DNA of 6,194 nucleotides. It comes from Terriglobia bacterium. GTDB lineage: Bacteria > Acidobacteriota > Terriglobia > UBA7540. Position 1 is the stretch's first letter. Each line of letters starts with the position of its first letter. Below, piece after piece: positions 1 through 5,348 of the stretch. Under the pieces are notes generated by a model, which was not told where the DNA came from, made no database searches, and saw nothing but the letters and a program-made list of their open reading frames with translations. The position numbers and the translations under genes were made by a program. The DNA lies in assembly GCA_030040455.1 (NCBI GenBank), contig JASHTR010000610.1, positions 1 to 6,194 on the forward strand, written 5' to 3'.

Positions 1-1889
1 TCAGGAACAGGCGTCATCTCGACCATTGCTGAGATGCCAGCCGGGCCGATTACGTGCGCTTCCACGTGGGCGTCGCTCACTGGGAGATAATCCTTGCCGC
101 GCACGTCCGCCGAAAAATGAATGTGGCCGTCGTCGAAAAGAATCTGATTCGGAACCGAAGCGACCACCGGAGTCGGCGAGTCCGACACGAGCCAGCGCAG
201 AAGCTGCTGCCAAAACATGTCGTGCGTTTTGTCGCCGACTGGCATGCTCATCTGCCATCGCCACGTGCCTGATGTGGCGAGCACGGCGGTTCGCCCGCGT
301 CCATAACTCTCGGTGATGAGCAGCGGCATCTTGTCGGCGCCAACTTTCAGTTCGGCCAGAACTGCCGCGCCCGGCTTCGGCGTTCCCGCTTCCTGGTAGT
401 CCATGAGATAGGGCAGGGTCTTCCAGCGCTCGATATTCTTCTGCGGATCGTCCGCGAGGCGGGTGATGATGCTGTCGGCGCCAGAGGGAGTTACCTCGAC
501 CGTTGCGGGCAGGCGATGAAATGTGTTTTTCTTTGTGGGCAGAATTACGGGCAGCAAATCGGAGAGGCTCGATCCGCCCCAGCCCCCATCGCCCAGCGCA
601 AAGCGTCCGCCGAGCAGCAACAGCCCGCCGCCGCGCTGGTCAACGAATTGCTTGATGAGGTCCTGCTGTCGCGGTGTAAAGTAACCGGCTTCCACCGATC
701 CGATAATCAGCCCCTGATAGCGGAAAAGGTCGTCGCTCGTAGACGGAAAGCCATCGGCAAGCTCGGCGGGGTTCTCGATCCCCTGCCGGTAAATTTGGTT
801 TTCAGTCGTGCGGACCATCGACGTCAACTGAACGATCGGGTCGTCTTCCTCAGCGCGGCGGATAAACTTGTACTCCCAGCGGGGTTCCCCTTCCATGTAA
901 AGAATACGCCGCTTGCCGGATTGAACGTTCACCAGCCGCACCGAGCCGTTGTTCGACGAATTTTCTTCGCCAGGCAGCGGATCGATTGAGAATTGAAATG
1001 CCTTTTCTCCAGCGTCCCCCGCATTGAAAAGCACGGTTTCGGTCTGAAGATCGCCGTCACGCCCGAAGGTGATTTCCCGGACGCCAACCGTCTTTCCGCC
1101 ATAGCCAACCCTGAGCATGGACGTGCGGCCTCGGTAACCGCGCTGACGAAAGCTGACGGTGGCCACCAGGCGCGAATCGGCCAGGGCGCGAGGCTCGACC
1201 TCCACGTCATCGAGCTCAACATCTCGCGCCATCTGCTCCCGACCGAAGCCGACGGTATGAACCGGAATCCGGCGATCACGGAGGGCGGCAATCGTCTCCC
1301 GATCGATGCCGCCGGTGTTGTCGGACCCGTCGCTGAGCAGCACGACCGCTCCGATGGGCAGGCCAGACGTTTCCTCAGTTAATTGCTTCAGGCTGTCGCC
1401 GATTCGCGTGGCAGGAGCCGAAGCCTTCAGCTCGGCGAGGTTGCGAATGCGGCTCACGCGGCGATCGAAACGGTAGAGACGCACTTGGAATTTCCTCTGG
1501 AGGCCTGAAAGCGCGCCGGATTCAAGCGCCTGGATGGCCTGGGCCTCCCGCGGCGCTCCACCCCCGGAGATGGCCATGCTTCGGGAGTCATCCACCAGAA
1601 CTGCTACGATGTTTTGCTGCGGCTTGAGCTCCGCGACGATGATCGCCGGCTTCCAGAGCATGACGAGCAGCAGGGTAACGAGGGTGGATTCGAGAAGCCA
1701 AATGACGACGGCCCGCCAGCTTCTCAGGTTGGGCGACGCTTGGGGAAGGCGCGAGCGGATCAGCAAAGCCAAGGCGGCAGCGGTCGCGAGAAGCAACAGA
1801 ACAAGTATCCACTTCGGCCAATCACCCAGCAGGACAAATTCGCCCTTGGAAAAGACCGCGACCGGATACTTGAAAAGAAATTGAAACAT
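1..1889 (-). CDS. Membrane-anchored VWA-domain protein with C-terminal glutamine-amidotransferase-like region (3' end outside window)
   Basis: Reading the minus strand from the ATG at 1889, the frame stays open for about 629 codons and runs off the left edge, so the C-terminus is missing. Two hydrophobic segments, at about residues 27-45 and 60-80, should anchor the protein in the inner membrane. A von Willebrand A domain follows (about 92-215) with a complete metal-binding (MIDAS) set: D100-x-S102-x-S104 in VDDSRSM, Thr161 in ATRIGD, and Asp187 in LLSDGSDN. A beta-rich segment (about 225-325) leads to GKRRILYMEGEPRWEYKF (about 326-342), then to a GATase1-like fold near 385-450 (YQGLIIGSVEAG, GGGLLLLGGRFALGDGG). 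No nucleophilic GxCxG elbow is visible, so amidotransferase catalysis is unlikely. Similar proteins are annotated as putative glutamine amidotransferase or BatA-like. The role is unproven; extracytoplasmic protein binding or complex assembly is an inference. GGGAG (1896-1900) lies six bases before the ATG and supports this start. Confidence 0.92.
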   Translation of the reverse strand, partial: MFQFLFKYPVAVFSKGEFVLLGDWPKWILVLLLLATAAALALLIRSRLPQASPNLRSWRAVVIWLLESTLVTLLLVMLWKPAIIVAELKPQQNIVAVLVDDSRSMAISGGGAPREAQAIQALESGALSGLQRKFQVRLYRFDRRVSRIRNLAELKASAPATRIGDSLKQLTEETSGLPIGAVVLLSDGSDNTGGIDRETIAALRDRRIPVHTVGFGREQMARDVELDDVEVEPRALADSRLVATVSFRQRGYRGRTSMLRVGYGGKTVGVREITFGRDGDLQTETVLFNAGDAGEKAFQFSIDPLPGEENSSNNGSVRLVNVQSGKRRILYMEGEPRWEYKFIRRAEEDDPIVQLTSMVRTTENQIYRQGIENPAELADGFPSTSDDLFRYQGLIIGSVEAGYFTPRQQDLIKQFVDQRGGGLLLLGGRFALGDGGWGGSSLSDLLPVILPTKKNTFHRLPATVEVTPSGADSIITRLADDPQKNIERWKTLPYLMDYQEAGTPKPGAAVLAELKVGADKMPLLITESYGRGRTAVLATSGTWRWQMSMPVGDKTHDMFWQQLLRWLVSDSPTPVVASVPNQILFDDGHIHFSADVRGKDYLPVSDAHVEAHVIGPAGISAMVEMTPVP

Positions 1890-1929
1890 GATCCACTCCC
1901 ACCGTTAATCCTTGTAAAACTCATGCGCC

Positions 1930-1942
1930 CTCCACGGTGGAG
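1930..1942. promoter_or_regulatory. Perfect 6+1+6 palindrome in the divergent intergenic region
   Basis: CTCCAC-G-GTGGAG is a perfect inverted repeat with a single central base. It lies 41 bases upstream of the VWA gene start and about 150 bases upstream of the SDR gene, directly beside an AT-rich stretch (1944-1956) that could hold the VWA promoter. Position and symmetry suit a dimeric regulator site. A short palindrome in GC-rich DNA can also occur by chance, and no second copy was seen. Confidence 0.25.
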
Positions 1943-2089
1943 TGATATTAAATACTATGCCACAACAGCCGGCACCACGATTCTAAATCCTTTTGCCGAA
2001 GAGAAGGCCTTTTCCAAATTTTTAATGAGAAATCGGGAGCGGGCGCGATCCGTTTCCGCTATGATGGGGATGCCGGGCGGGCAACCTCC

Positions 2090-2989
2090 ATGAAAATTCT
2101 GGTGACGGGATCGAGCGGATTCATCGGGTCATCGTTAACGGCAGCGCTGACCACGAACGGTCATCGCGTGTTTCGCCTCGGGCGGTCGGAACCACGGAAC
2201 GACCGTAACCGGATCCGCTGGGATCCCGCTTCCGGAGTTGCGCCAAGGCTTCCCGAGGAAGAGCTTGACGCTGTGGTGCACCTTGCAGGCGAAAGCATCG
2301 CGCGAGGAAGATGGAACAAAAAACGGAAGGCCCGGATTCTTGGGAGCCGCGTGATAGGTACTCGAATGCTTTGCCAGACGCTTGCCGGCATTTCGTTTCC
2401 CCCTCATGTGCTCATCAGCGCTTCTGCAACCGGCTATTACGGCGACCGCGGAGATGAATTGCTGCGCGAGGAGAGTCTGCCGGGCTGCGGCTTTCTGGCG
2501 GAAGTATGCCGTGCCTGGGAGGAAGCAACAACCTTTGCTCTAAGGAAGGGAATCCGCGTGGTAAACCTAAGGATGGGTCTCGTGCTCAGCCCCGTGGGAG
2601 GCGTGCTTGCTAAAATGCTTCCGGCCTGCCGGGCGGGCCTGGGTGCAGTGATCGGGAGCGGCCAACAATACGTAAGCTGGATCGCGCTCGAAGATGTCCA
2701 CCGGGCCATCCAGCATTGCATCGAAACGCCTACCCTCCGGGGTCCCGTTCTCGCGGTTTCGCCAAACCCGATCACCCAGCGTGAATTCGTCAAAACGCTG
2801 GCAGCGGTGCTGGGCCGTCCCGTGCTTCTCCGGCTGCCGGCTTTCGCGGTTCGCCTGCTTCTGGGGGAAATGGGAAATGAGATCTTTCTCGCCAGCCAGC
2901 GCGCCGAGCCTGCGCGATTGAGCGCGTCCGGTTATCTCTTCGAATATCCACGTCTGGAAGCTGCGCTCCGCCACTACCTTCCAGCGTAA
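2090..2989 (+). CDS. TIGR01777 family NAD(P)-binding SDR protein (YfcH/SDR39U1-like)
   Basis: This is a complete 299-residue protein, the usual length for the family. It opens with a Rossmann nucleotide-binding loop GSSGFIG (residues 7-13). Family signatures follow: VHLAGE with the RGRW segment (about 63-75), SATGYYG (about 111-117), RMGLVLS with a glycine-rich stretch (about 161-172), WIALEDVHRA (about 196-205), and AVSPNPITQREF (about 222-233). The C-terminal DUF1731-like tail is clear: LLLGEMGNEIFLASQRAEPARL, then the FEYPRLEAAL type ending. Members are annotated as putative nucleotide-sugar epimerases, but the substrate is not established. The canonical SDR YxxxK catalytic pair is not obvious here, as is common in this family. 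The ATG at 2090 places the Rossmann strand at residues 2-6, as expected. The ribosome binding site is weak (GGCGGGC about 8 bases upstream). A possible -10 box TATGAT lies at 2060-2065 with no convincing -35. Confidence 0.95.
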   Translation: MKILVTGSSGFIGSSLTAALTTNGHRVFRLGRSEPRNDRNRIRWDPASGVAPRLPEEELDAVVHLAGESIARGRWNKKRKARILGSRVIGTRMLCQTLAGISFPPHVLISASATGYYGDRGDELLREESLPGCGFLAEVCRAWEEATTFALRKGIRVVNLRMGLVLSPVGGVLAKMLPACRAGLGAVIGSGQQYVSWIALEDVHRAIQHCIETPTLRGPVLAVSPNPITQREFVKTLAAVLGRPVLLRLPAFAVRLLLGEMGNEIFLASQRAEPARLSASGYLFEYPRLEAALRHYLPA

Positions 2990-3055
2990 GGTTTCGGGCC
3001 AGGGTTGGGAGAATTAGGGTACCACTTTGCGCCCTGGTGGCTTTGCGAGACCAAA

Positions 3056-3346
3056 TCAGAGCCGCTCCCCGGACTGGCATTTTTTCACTGTTTCCTCAAC
3101 GACGGACATCGGCACATAAAGCTTTTGCCCTAGCCGGCAGGAAAAGATCCTCCCGTTGTTCAGCCAGCGGTAGAACGTAGCCCGAGCCACCGGAATGCTT
3201 GTCCGGCGGCGGATCATGTAGAGAGCGCTGGAGGCTGATATCAAAGGCCCTGGGCTCCCGGCGATCGCTGACCCTTCCGTCATTCCGGATTCCCCACCGG
3301 CTGGAGAAGCGACCTTCGACGTCCACGGTTGTAAGGGTACGGCCAT
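3056..3346 (-). CDS. Small excisionase-like helix-turn-helix DNA-binding protein
   Basis: This is a 96-residue protein. Residues about 40-87 match the excisionase/MerR-like HTH_17 pattern: SSALYMIRRRTSIPVARATFYRWL forms the two helices, NNGRIFSCRLGQKLYVP forms the beta wing, and the closing helix is MSVVEETVKK. Such domains bind short DNA sites in recombination directionality factors and in small transcription regulators. The first 38 residues are rich in Gly, Ser and Pro and are probably disordered. The ATG at 3346 follows GGAGTGAGG, with GAGG five bases upstream. An internal Met at residue 22 is a possible shorter start. It lies 35 bases downstream of the zinc-site gene on the same strand, so the two are probably co-transcribed. 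No integrase or recombinase gene is present in the window, so a regulatory role is at least as likely as excision. It converges with the SDR gene, leaving 66 bases between them. Confidence 0.75.
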   Translation of the reverse strand: MAVPLQPWTSKVASPAGGESGMTEGSAIAGSPGPLISASSALYMIRRRTSIPVARATFYRWLNNGRIFSCRLGQKLYVPMSVVEETVKKCQSGERL

Positions 3347-3381
3347 TGTTGCCTCACTCCATCAAGCAGATTCGCGAGGGG

Positions 3382-3771
3382 TTATTCCTCCAGGAATGCT
3401 TCGCGCAACGCGACCAGGCGCCGACGGTCGCGAGTTCGTGAAGGCGCCGCCTCAATCTCATCGCCCGGAACGCTAAACCGGCTGCGCTCCATAACAACGT
3501 GCGTCGGTTGATGGGAAGAGAAAAGGACGGGCTCGCGGGATTGGCGCTCGTGCTGGCGGCATTGACCCGAGCTTCCGGGAGCGGCGGGAAAAACGCACCC
3601 TTTTTCCGAACATCGTGCGCTCCGGGCAGGAACTTCGGGTTTCCCAAACGCCGGCTTCCACCCCATTGATGCCGGGGGCGGCAGAATCACCGGGGCATGT
3701 AGAGTGTCCGCGCAGGATGGAAAGGGGCCGCAAGGGTCAGGAAGACGAAGCACATTTTGTGATGATTGCAT
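3382..3771 (-). CDS. Small protein with a CxxxxC...CxxH putative zinc site, function unknown
   Basis: This is a 129-residue protein of no family I can name. Residues 54-74 hold C54-x4-C59-x11-C71-x2-H74 (CSEKGC, then CRQHE), which fits one structural zinc site. A conserved-looking tail follows: PVLFSSHQPT, a segment rich in Arg, Ser and Phe, then PSRTRDRRRLVALREAFLEE, a charged helix. The first 50 residues are rich in Pro, Ser and Ala and look disordered. The start is well defined: AGGAG (3780-3784) sits eight bases before the ATG at 3771, whereas the internal Met36 has no ribosome binding site. It is the first gene of a probable operon with the HTH protein 35 bases downstream. That context suggests a nucleic-acid or regulatory role, but this is inference. 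Other frames across the same stretch lack a recognisable domain or as good a ribosome binding site. Confidence 0.65.
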   Translation of the reverse strand: MQSSQNVLRLPDPCGPFPSCADTLHAPVILPPPASMGWKPAFGKPEVPARSARCSEKGCVFPAAPGSSGQCRQHERQSREPVLFSSHQPTHVVMERSRFSVPGDEIEAAPSRTRDRRRLVALREAFLEE

Positions 3772-3862
3772 GTTTCAATCTCCTCTCTTTCGACGGTGGC
3801 ATGGTTGGCTTGTTTTCGAAGGCGAGGGGATGAACGACGGGCCAGCGAAGAGGCTCGGGCAA

Positions 3863-3875
3863 CCTCCGGCGGAGG
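3863..3875. repeat. Perfect palindrome CCTCCG-G-CGGAGG
   Basis: This is a 13-base inverted repeat with six-base arms and one central base, seven bases from the first TAGCCTAG motif and about 90 bases upstream of the zinc-site gene. It could be a protein-binding site or a small hairpin in the leader. GC-rich sequence makes chance occurrence possible. Confidence 0.3.
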
Positions 3876-3881
3876 CCATAT

Positions 3882-3935
3882 CTAGGCTAGCCAGAAATAT
3901 GTGCTTGATGGGGACGCCTTTGTGATGTAGCCTAG
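3882..3935. repeat. Inverted pair of TAGCCTAG motifs
   Basis: CTAGGCTA at 3882-3889 is the reverse complement of TAGCCTAG at 3928-3935, with 38 bases between them. The first copy extends to CTAGGCTAG (3882-3890). A third copy, CTAGCCTAG at 4378-4386, overlaps the -10 box of the candidate RNA promoter. Three copies of an eight-base word within about 500 bases, all in gene-free DNA, suggest binding sites for a local regulator. One of the two HTH proteins encoded beside them is an obvious candidate. No copy was noticed elsewhere in the window. Confidence 0.4.
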
Positions 3936-3941
3936 TTCTGA

Positions 3942-3954
3942 GGCAGGGCCTGCC
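3942..3954. repeat. Perfect palindrome GGCAGG-G-CCTGCC
   Basis: This is a second 13-base palindrome with the same 6+1+6 geometry as the one at 3863-3875 but a different arm sequence. It lies seven bases beyond the second TAGCCTAG motif. Its function is unknown; a hairpin or operator half-site pair is possible. Confidence 0.25.
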
Positions 3955-4209
3955 GCGAAGGAGGGCGAGACGGGCACTCCCGGAATCACGGCGCGGAAGA
4001 GAGAACCCGGTGAAGGGAGCGACCACCGTGACCTGGGGGGATGAACGTGCCCGGGAGACTCGCGCCCGGTGTCGGCCCGCGGGAACGAGTGCCGGCGCGG
4101 GAAGGAGTTGTTCGCATGTCGGGTGAGAAAATTTCCATAAAATGAAGCAGATGCGGGGCGAAGGAGTTTTCATATAAGTAACGTAACTAATAAGTAAATA
4201 CATGGAGCG

Positions 4210-4244
4210 AAAAAAAACCATGCGGGCTTCGAACCTCCGCATGG
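4210..4244 (-). terminator. Strong Rho-independent terminator, minus strand
   Basis: On the minus strand an 8-bp perfect stem, CCATGCGG (4244-4237) with CCGCATGG (4225-4218), closes an 11-base loop. It is followed at once by eight T residues (4217-4210). This is the textbook intrinsic terminator layout. It would end transcripts coming from the promoter at 4375-4404, and it separates that promoter from the minus-strand operon that begins at 3771. On the plus strand the stem has no T run after it. Confidence 0.85.
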
Positions 4245-4347
4245 ACATCGGGAACCCAACGACTGGGAAAAAAGCTTTTCGGTGGTTCCTCCGTGTACCG
4301 GTTCTTCCGGGCGCGGGGCCGGAGAGTGAAGTTTCTGTTTCAAGGGC

Positions 4348-4365
4348 CTCCGGCCGAAGCCGGAG
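4348..4365 (-). other. UUCG-capped 7-bp hairpin in the candidate RNA
   Basis: Read on the minus strand this is CTCCGGC-TTCG-GCCGGAG, a perfect seven-pair stem with the exceptionally stable C(UUCG)G loop. On the plus strand the loop is CGAA, which is less favourable, so the layout supports a minus-strand transcript. It begins within a few bases of the predicted 5' end, where such stems often protect RNAs from 5' decay. Confidence 0.6.
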
Positions 4366-4374
4366 ACAAAATGG

Positions 4375-4404
4375 ATTCTAGCCTAGGTTAATAGCTTTTG
4401 TCAA
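4375..4404 (-). promoter_or_regulatory. Near-consensus sigma70-type promoter, minus strand
   Basis: On the minus strand a perfect -35 TTGACA (4404-4399) is separated by 18 bases from TAGAAT (4380-4375), a five-of-six match to TATAAT. Transcription should start near 4366-4370 and run leftward into the candidate small RNA. The CTAGCCTAG motif (4378-4386) overlaps the -10 box and spacer, a typical place for a repressor to act. The promoter points away from the XRE gene, whose ribosome binding site starts only 12 bases beyond the -35 box. Confidence 0.65.
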
Positions 4405-4415
4405 GACCTATTTCA

Positions 4416-4424
4416 GGGAGGTGA
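4416..4424 (+). promoter_or_regulatory. Strong ribosome binding site that fixes the XRE gene start
   Basis: GGGAGGTGA is an almost ideal anti-Shine-Dalgarno match, ending five bases before the ATG at 4430. It shows that an in-frame GTG at 4421 cannot be the real start, because that codon lies inside the ribosome binding site itself. Confidence 0.85.
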
Positions 4425-4429
4425 CGACG

Positions 4430-4927
4430 ATGGCGACACTGGAAGTTTCCCGGGTGGTGCGCAGGGTACGGCAGCGGCTGGGCCTCAGCCAGGAAGGGCT
4501 GGCGCGACGGCTGAATGCGACGAAAGGCGCGGTCCAGCATTGGGAGCGGGGAAGAAATCAGCCGGATCTTGCCCGTCTGTTTCTGTTGCGCGGTCTGTGC
4601 CCGCCCGGAGTGGAACGGAAGGAGGTAGAGAGGCTCATCCGGCAGGCGCAGAGCAAGGTGGCCGGAATGCCGTCGGGACAAGTGAGGGGAACGGAGGGGG
4701 CTCATCGCGGTGGCTTAGAGCCCGGCTCCGAGATGCTGGCGAGGGAAAATGCGCGGCTCCGGCAACAGGTGGCAAGGCTCGAAAGCGCCAACCAGCGGCG
4801 CGCCGAGCAGCTCCGTATTCTCGAAGACCTTGCTGCACATCTTCAACGGCAGGTTGCCGAGCTGAAGGCGGAGAAGATCGGCTCTGAGGAGGTCCCCAAA
4901 ACCCTTTCTCCCGCCGCTGCCGGATAG
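4430..4927 (+). CDS. XRE-type helix-turn-helix regulator with a C-terminal coiled coil
   Basis: This is a 165-residue protein. Residues about 6-55 form a Cro/C1-type domain: VRRVRQRLGLSQEGLARRLN holds helices 1 and 2, and ATKGAVQHWERGRNQPD holds the recognition helix and the typical W-E-x-G-x-x-x-P turn. A basic and Gly-rich linker (about 72-98) follows. Residues about 101-149 then form a long heptad-type coiled coil rich in Leu, Arg, Gln and Glu (ENARLRQQVARLESANQRR, LEDLAAHLQRQVAEL). This should dimerise the protein or bind a partner. There is no enzymatic or peptidase domain. It diverges from the candidate small RNA, whose promoter lies just upstream, so it may repress that promoter or itself; the CTAGCCTAG site at 4378 is a candidate operator. 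No clear plus-strand promoter was found. It converges with the 64-residue gene downstream. Confidence 0.88.
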   Translation: MATLEVSRVVRRVRQRLGLSQEGLARRLNATKGAVQHWERGRNQPDLARLFLLRGLCPPGVERKEVERLIRQAQSKVAGMPSGQVRGTEGAHRGGLEPGSEMLARENARLRQQVARLESANQRRAEQLRILEDLAAHLQRQVAELKAEKIGSEEVPKTLSPAAAG

Positions 4928-5013
4928 GATGCTGTGAAGGCTGCGGGCGGTGGCGGGAAACGCGGGTGGTCTCCCGTCGTCCCACCCTTAAGGCTGACTT
5001 CCTCAACTGACGA

Positions 5014-5208
5014 TCAGGGTTCCCGGATCCTTACGGACCGGACCGAGACGACGACGGGCATTGAAGCCGTGTCGGTTTTGGCGAGCATATGCAAGTAACT
5101 GTTGGCGAGATCCAGGAGGCGGCTAGCATGACGCTTTTCCCGAATCTGGATTAAGAGCGAGAATGCCCGCTGAATTGCATTTTCAATGGAATTTTGAGTC
5201 TGACTCAT
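5014..5208 (-). CDS. Small helical protein of 64 residues, function unknown
   Basis: The protein begins MSQTQNSIENAIQRAFSLL, continues with a second helical stretch (REKRHASRLLDLANSYLHML) and ends in a short beta-prone tail (PVVVSVRSVRI). It has no Cys, transmembrane segment or signal peptide, and I recognise no family. The start at 5208 is chosen because AAAGGAG (GGAG at 5217-5220) lies eight bases upstream. An in-frame ATG at 5313 would add 35 Arg-, Gly- and Pro-rich residues, but the only AGGAGG there is about 17 bases too far upstream. It has its own promoter candidate (5349-5376) and a leader of about 130 bases, so it is probably not merely the tail of the hemE operon. Small helical proteins beside regulators can be antitoxins or anti-regulators, but nothing here shows that. 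Confidence 0.6.
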   Translation of the reverse strand: MSQTQNSIENAIQRAFSLLIQIREKRHASRLLDLANSYLHMLAKTDTASMPVVVSVRSVRIREP

Positions 5209-5292
5209 CTGGTCTTCTCCTTTCCCAAAATGTCCAGGGCCAAAGCCCCGGGGGCGCTCAGACGGCCGAGCGCGGATTGCGGTAAGGTCAAT

Positions 5293-5335
5293 GAACCTCC
5301 GCCTCCCCTTCATCCTGCGATGAGGTGGTTCCTCC
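5293..5335 (-). promoter_or_regulatory. Structured leader element of the 64-residue gene
   Basis: On the minus strand GAACC (5331-5327) can pair with GGTTC (5297-5293). Inside that helix TCATC-GCAG-GATGA (5323-5310) forms a perfect five-pair hairpin with a tetraloop, extended by CC/GG around a bulged A. The element starts within about ten bases of the predicted transcript start and includes GGAGGAACCACC (5335-5324), which is also present in the candidate small RNA (4292-4281). It may influence translation or stability. Confidence 0.35.
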
Positions 5336-5348
5336 TATCATATAACTT

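Larger units (their letters stand above)
3772..4209. other. Stretch of about 440 bases without a convincing gene; probable leader or regulatory region of the minus-strand operon
   Basis: No open frame here looks like a real protein. The best, minus-strand 4248-3775, is Ser/Pro/Arg-rich with no domain and no ribosome binding site, and its first codons cross the terminator at 4210-4244. The stretch holds two 13-base palindromes with six-base arms: CCTCCG-G-CGGAGG at 3863-3875 and GGCAGG-G-CCTGCC at 3942-3954. It also holds an inverted pair of TAGCCTAG motifs (3882-3889 and 3928-3935) and several short GC-rich stems between 3960 and 4120. A sharply AT-rich tract at about 4169-4202 contains a weak minus-strand promoter candidate (TTTACT-N16-TATATG). 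It may be a long structured leader of the 3771-3056 operon. Confidence 0.4.
4210..4368 (-). ncRNA. Candidate small RNA or attenuated leader of about 160 bases
   Basis: A near-consensus promoter upstream and a strong terminator downstream delimit a minus-strand transcript of about 160 bases with no plausible protein frame inside. Near its 5' end is a very stable hairpin: seven perfect pairs, CTCCGGC with GCCGGAG, capped by a UUCG tetraloop (4365-4348). Next come a CCGG-AAGAA-CCGG mini-stem and GGAACC (4289-4284), which can pair with GGTTCC (4256-4251). The terminator stem follows. It does not match the consensus sequences I know for 6S, SRP, RNase P or tmRNA, nor any riboswitch class I could recall. 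It may be a free small RNA, or a leader whose terminator controls readthrough into the operon at 3771. The 5' end is estimated from the -10 box, so allow a few bases either way. Confidence 0.5.

Noticed and set aside
993..1382. Several open frames of 100-160 codons on both strands across 1-2093
   Set aside because: They are other-frame readings of the VWA gene or its upstream region, with no domain signatures and no ribosome binding sites.
2994..3050. Terminator downstream of the SDR gene (CCAGGG...CCCTGG)
   Set aside because: The arms are about 30 bases apart and no T run follows; too weak to call.
3960..4120. Possible cobalamin-riboswitch or group II intron resemblance (GGTGAAGGG...CACCGTGACC...GGGAGAC)
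   Set aside because: Spacing and conserved boxes do not fit the cobalamin consensus, and no intron domain V or reverse transcriptase is present.
4218..4244. tRNA-like T-loop (TTCGAAC/TTCGAAG) within the stem at 4218-4244
   Set aside because: The bases flanking the loop do not form a T stem on either strand, no acceptor or anticodon arm lies at the right distance, and the structure is fully explained as a terminator.
3775..4248. Minus-strand frame of 157 codons ending three bases before the zinc-site gene
   Set aside because: Its first codons span the T8 terminator, the start has no ribosome binding site, and the protein is low-complexity Ser/Pro/Arg/Leu with no domain. The tight junction with the 3771 start is the only point in its favour.
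4281..4292. GGAGGAACCA as part of a c-di-AMP (ydaO-type) riboswitch
   Set aside because: The long conserved 3' part of that riboswitch, around AGCCCGA...CAGCTAAC, is absent from both places where the word occurs.
4421..4429. GTG at 4421 as the start of the XRE gene
   Set aside because: The GTG is part of the Shine-Dalgarno sequence GGGAGGTGA; the ATG at 4430 has ideal spacing.
4961..4990. Terminator between the convergent XRE and 64-residue genes (GGGTGG...CCACCC)
   Set aside because: The 6-bp stem has a 12-base loop and no T run on either strand.
5209..5313. ATG at 5313 as the start of the small helical protein, giving 99 residues
   Set aside because: The nearest AGGAGG is about 17 bases upstream, the added residues look like translated leader (Arg/Gly/Pro), and 5208 has a good ribosome binding site.
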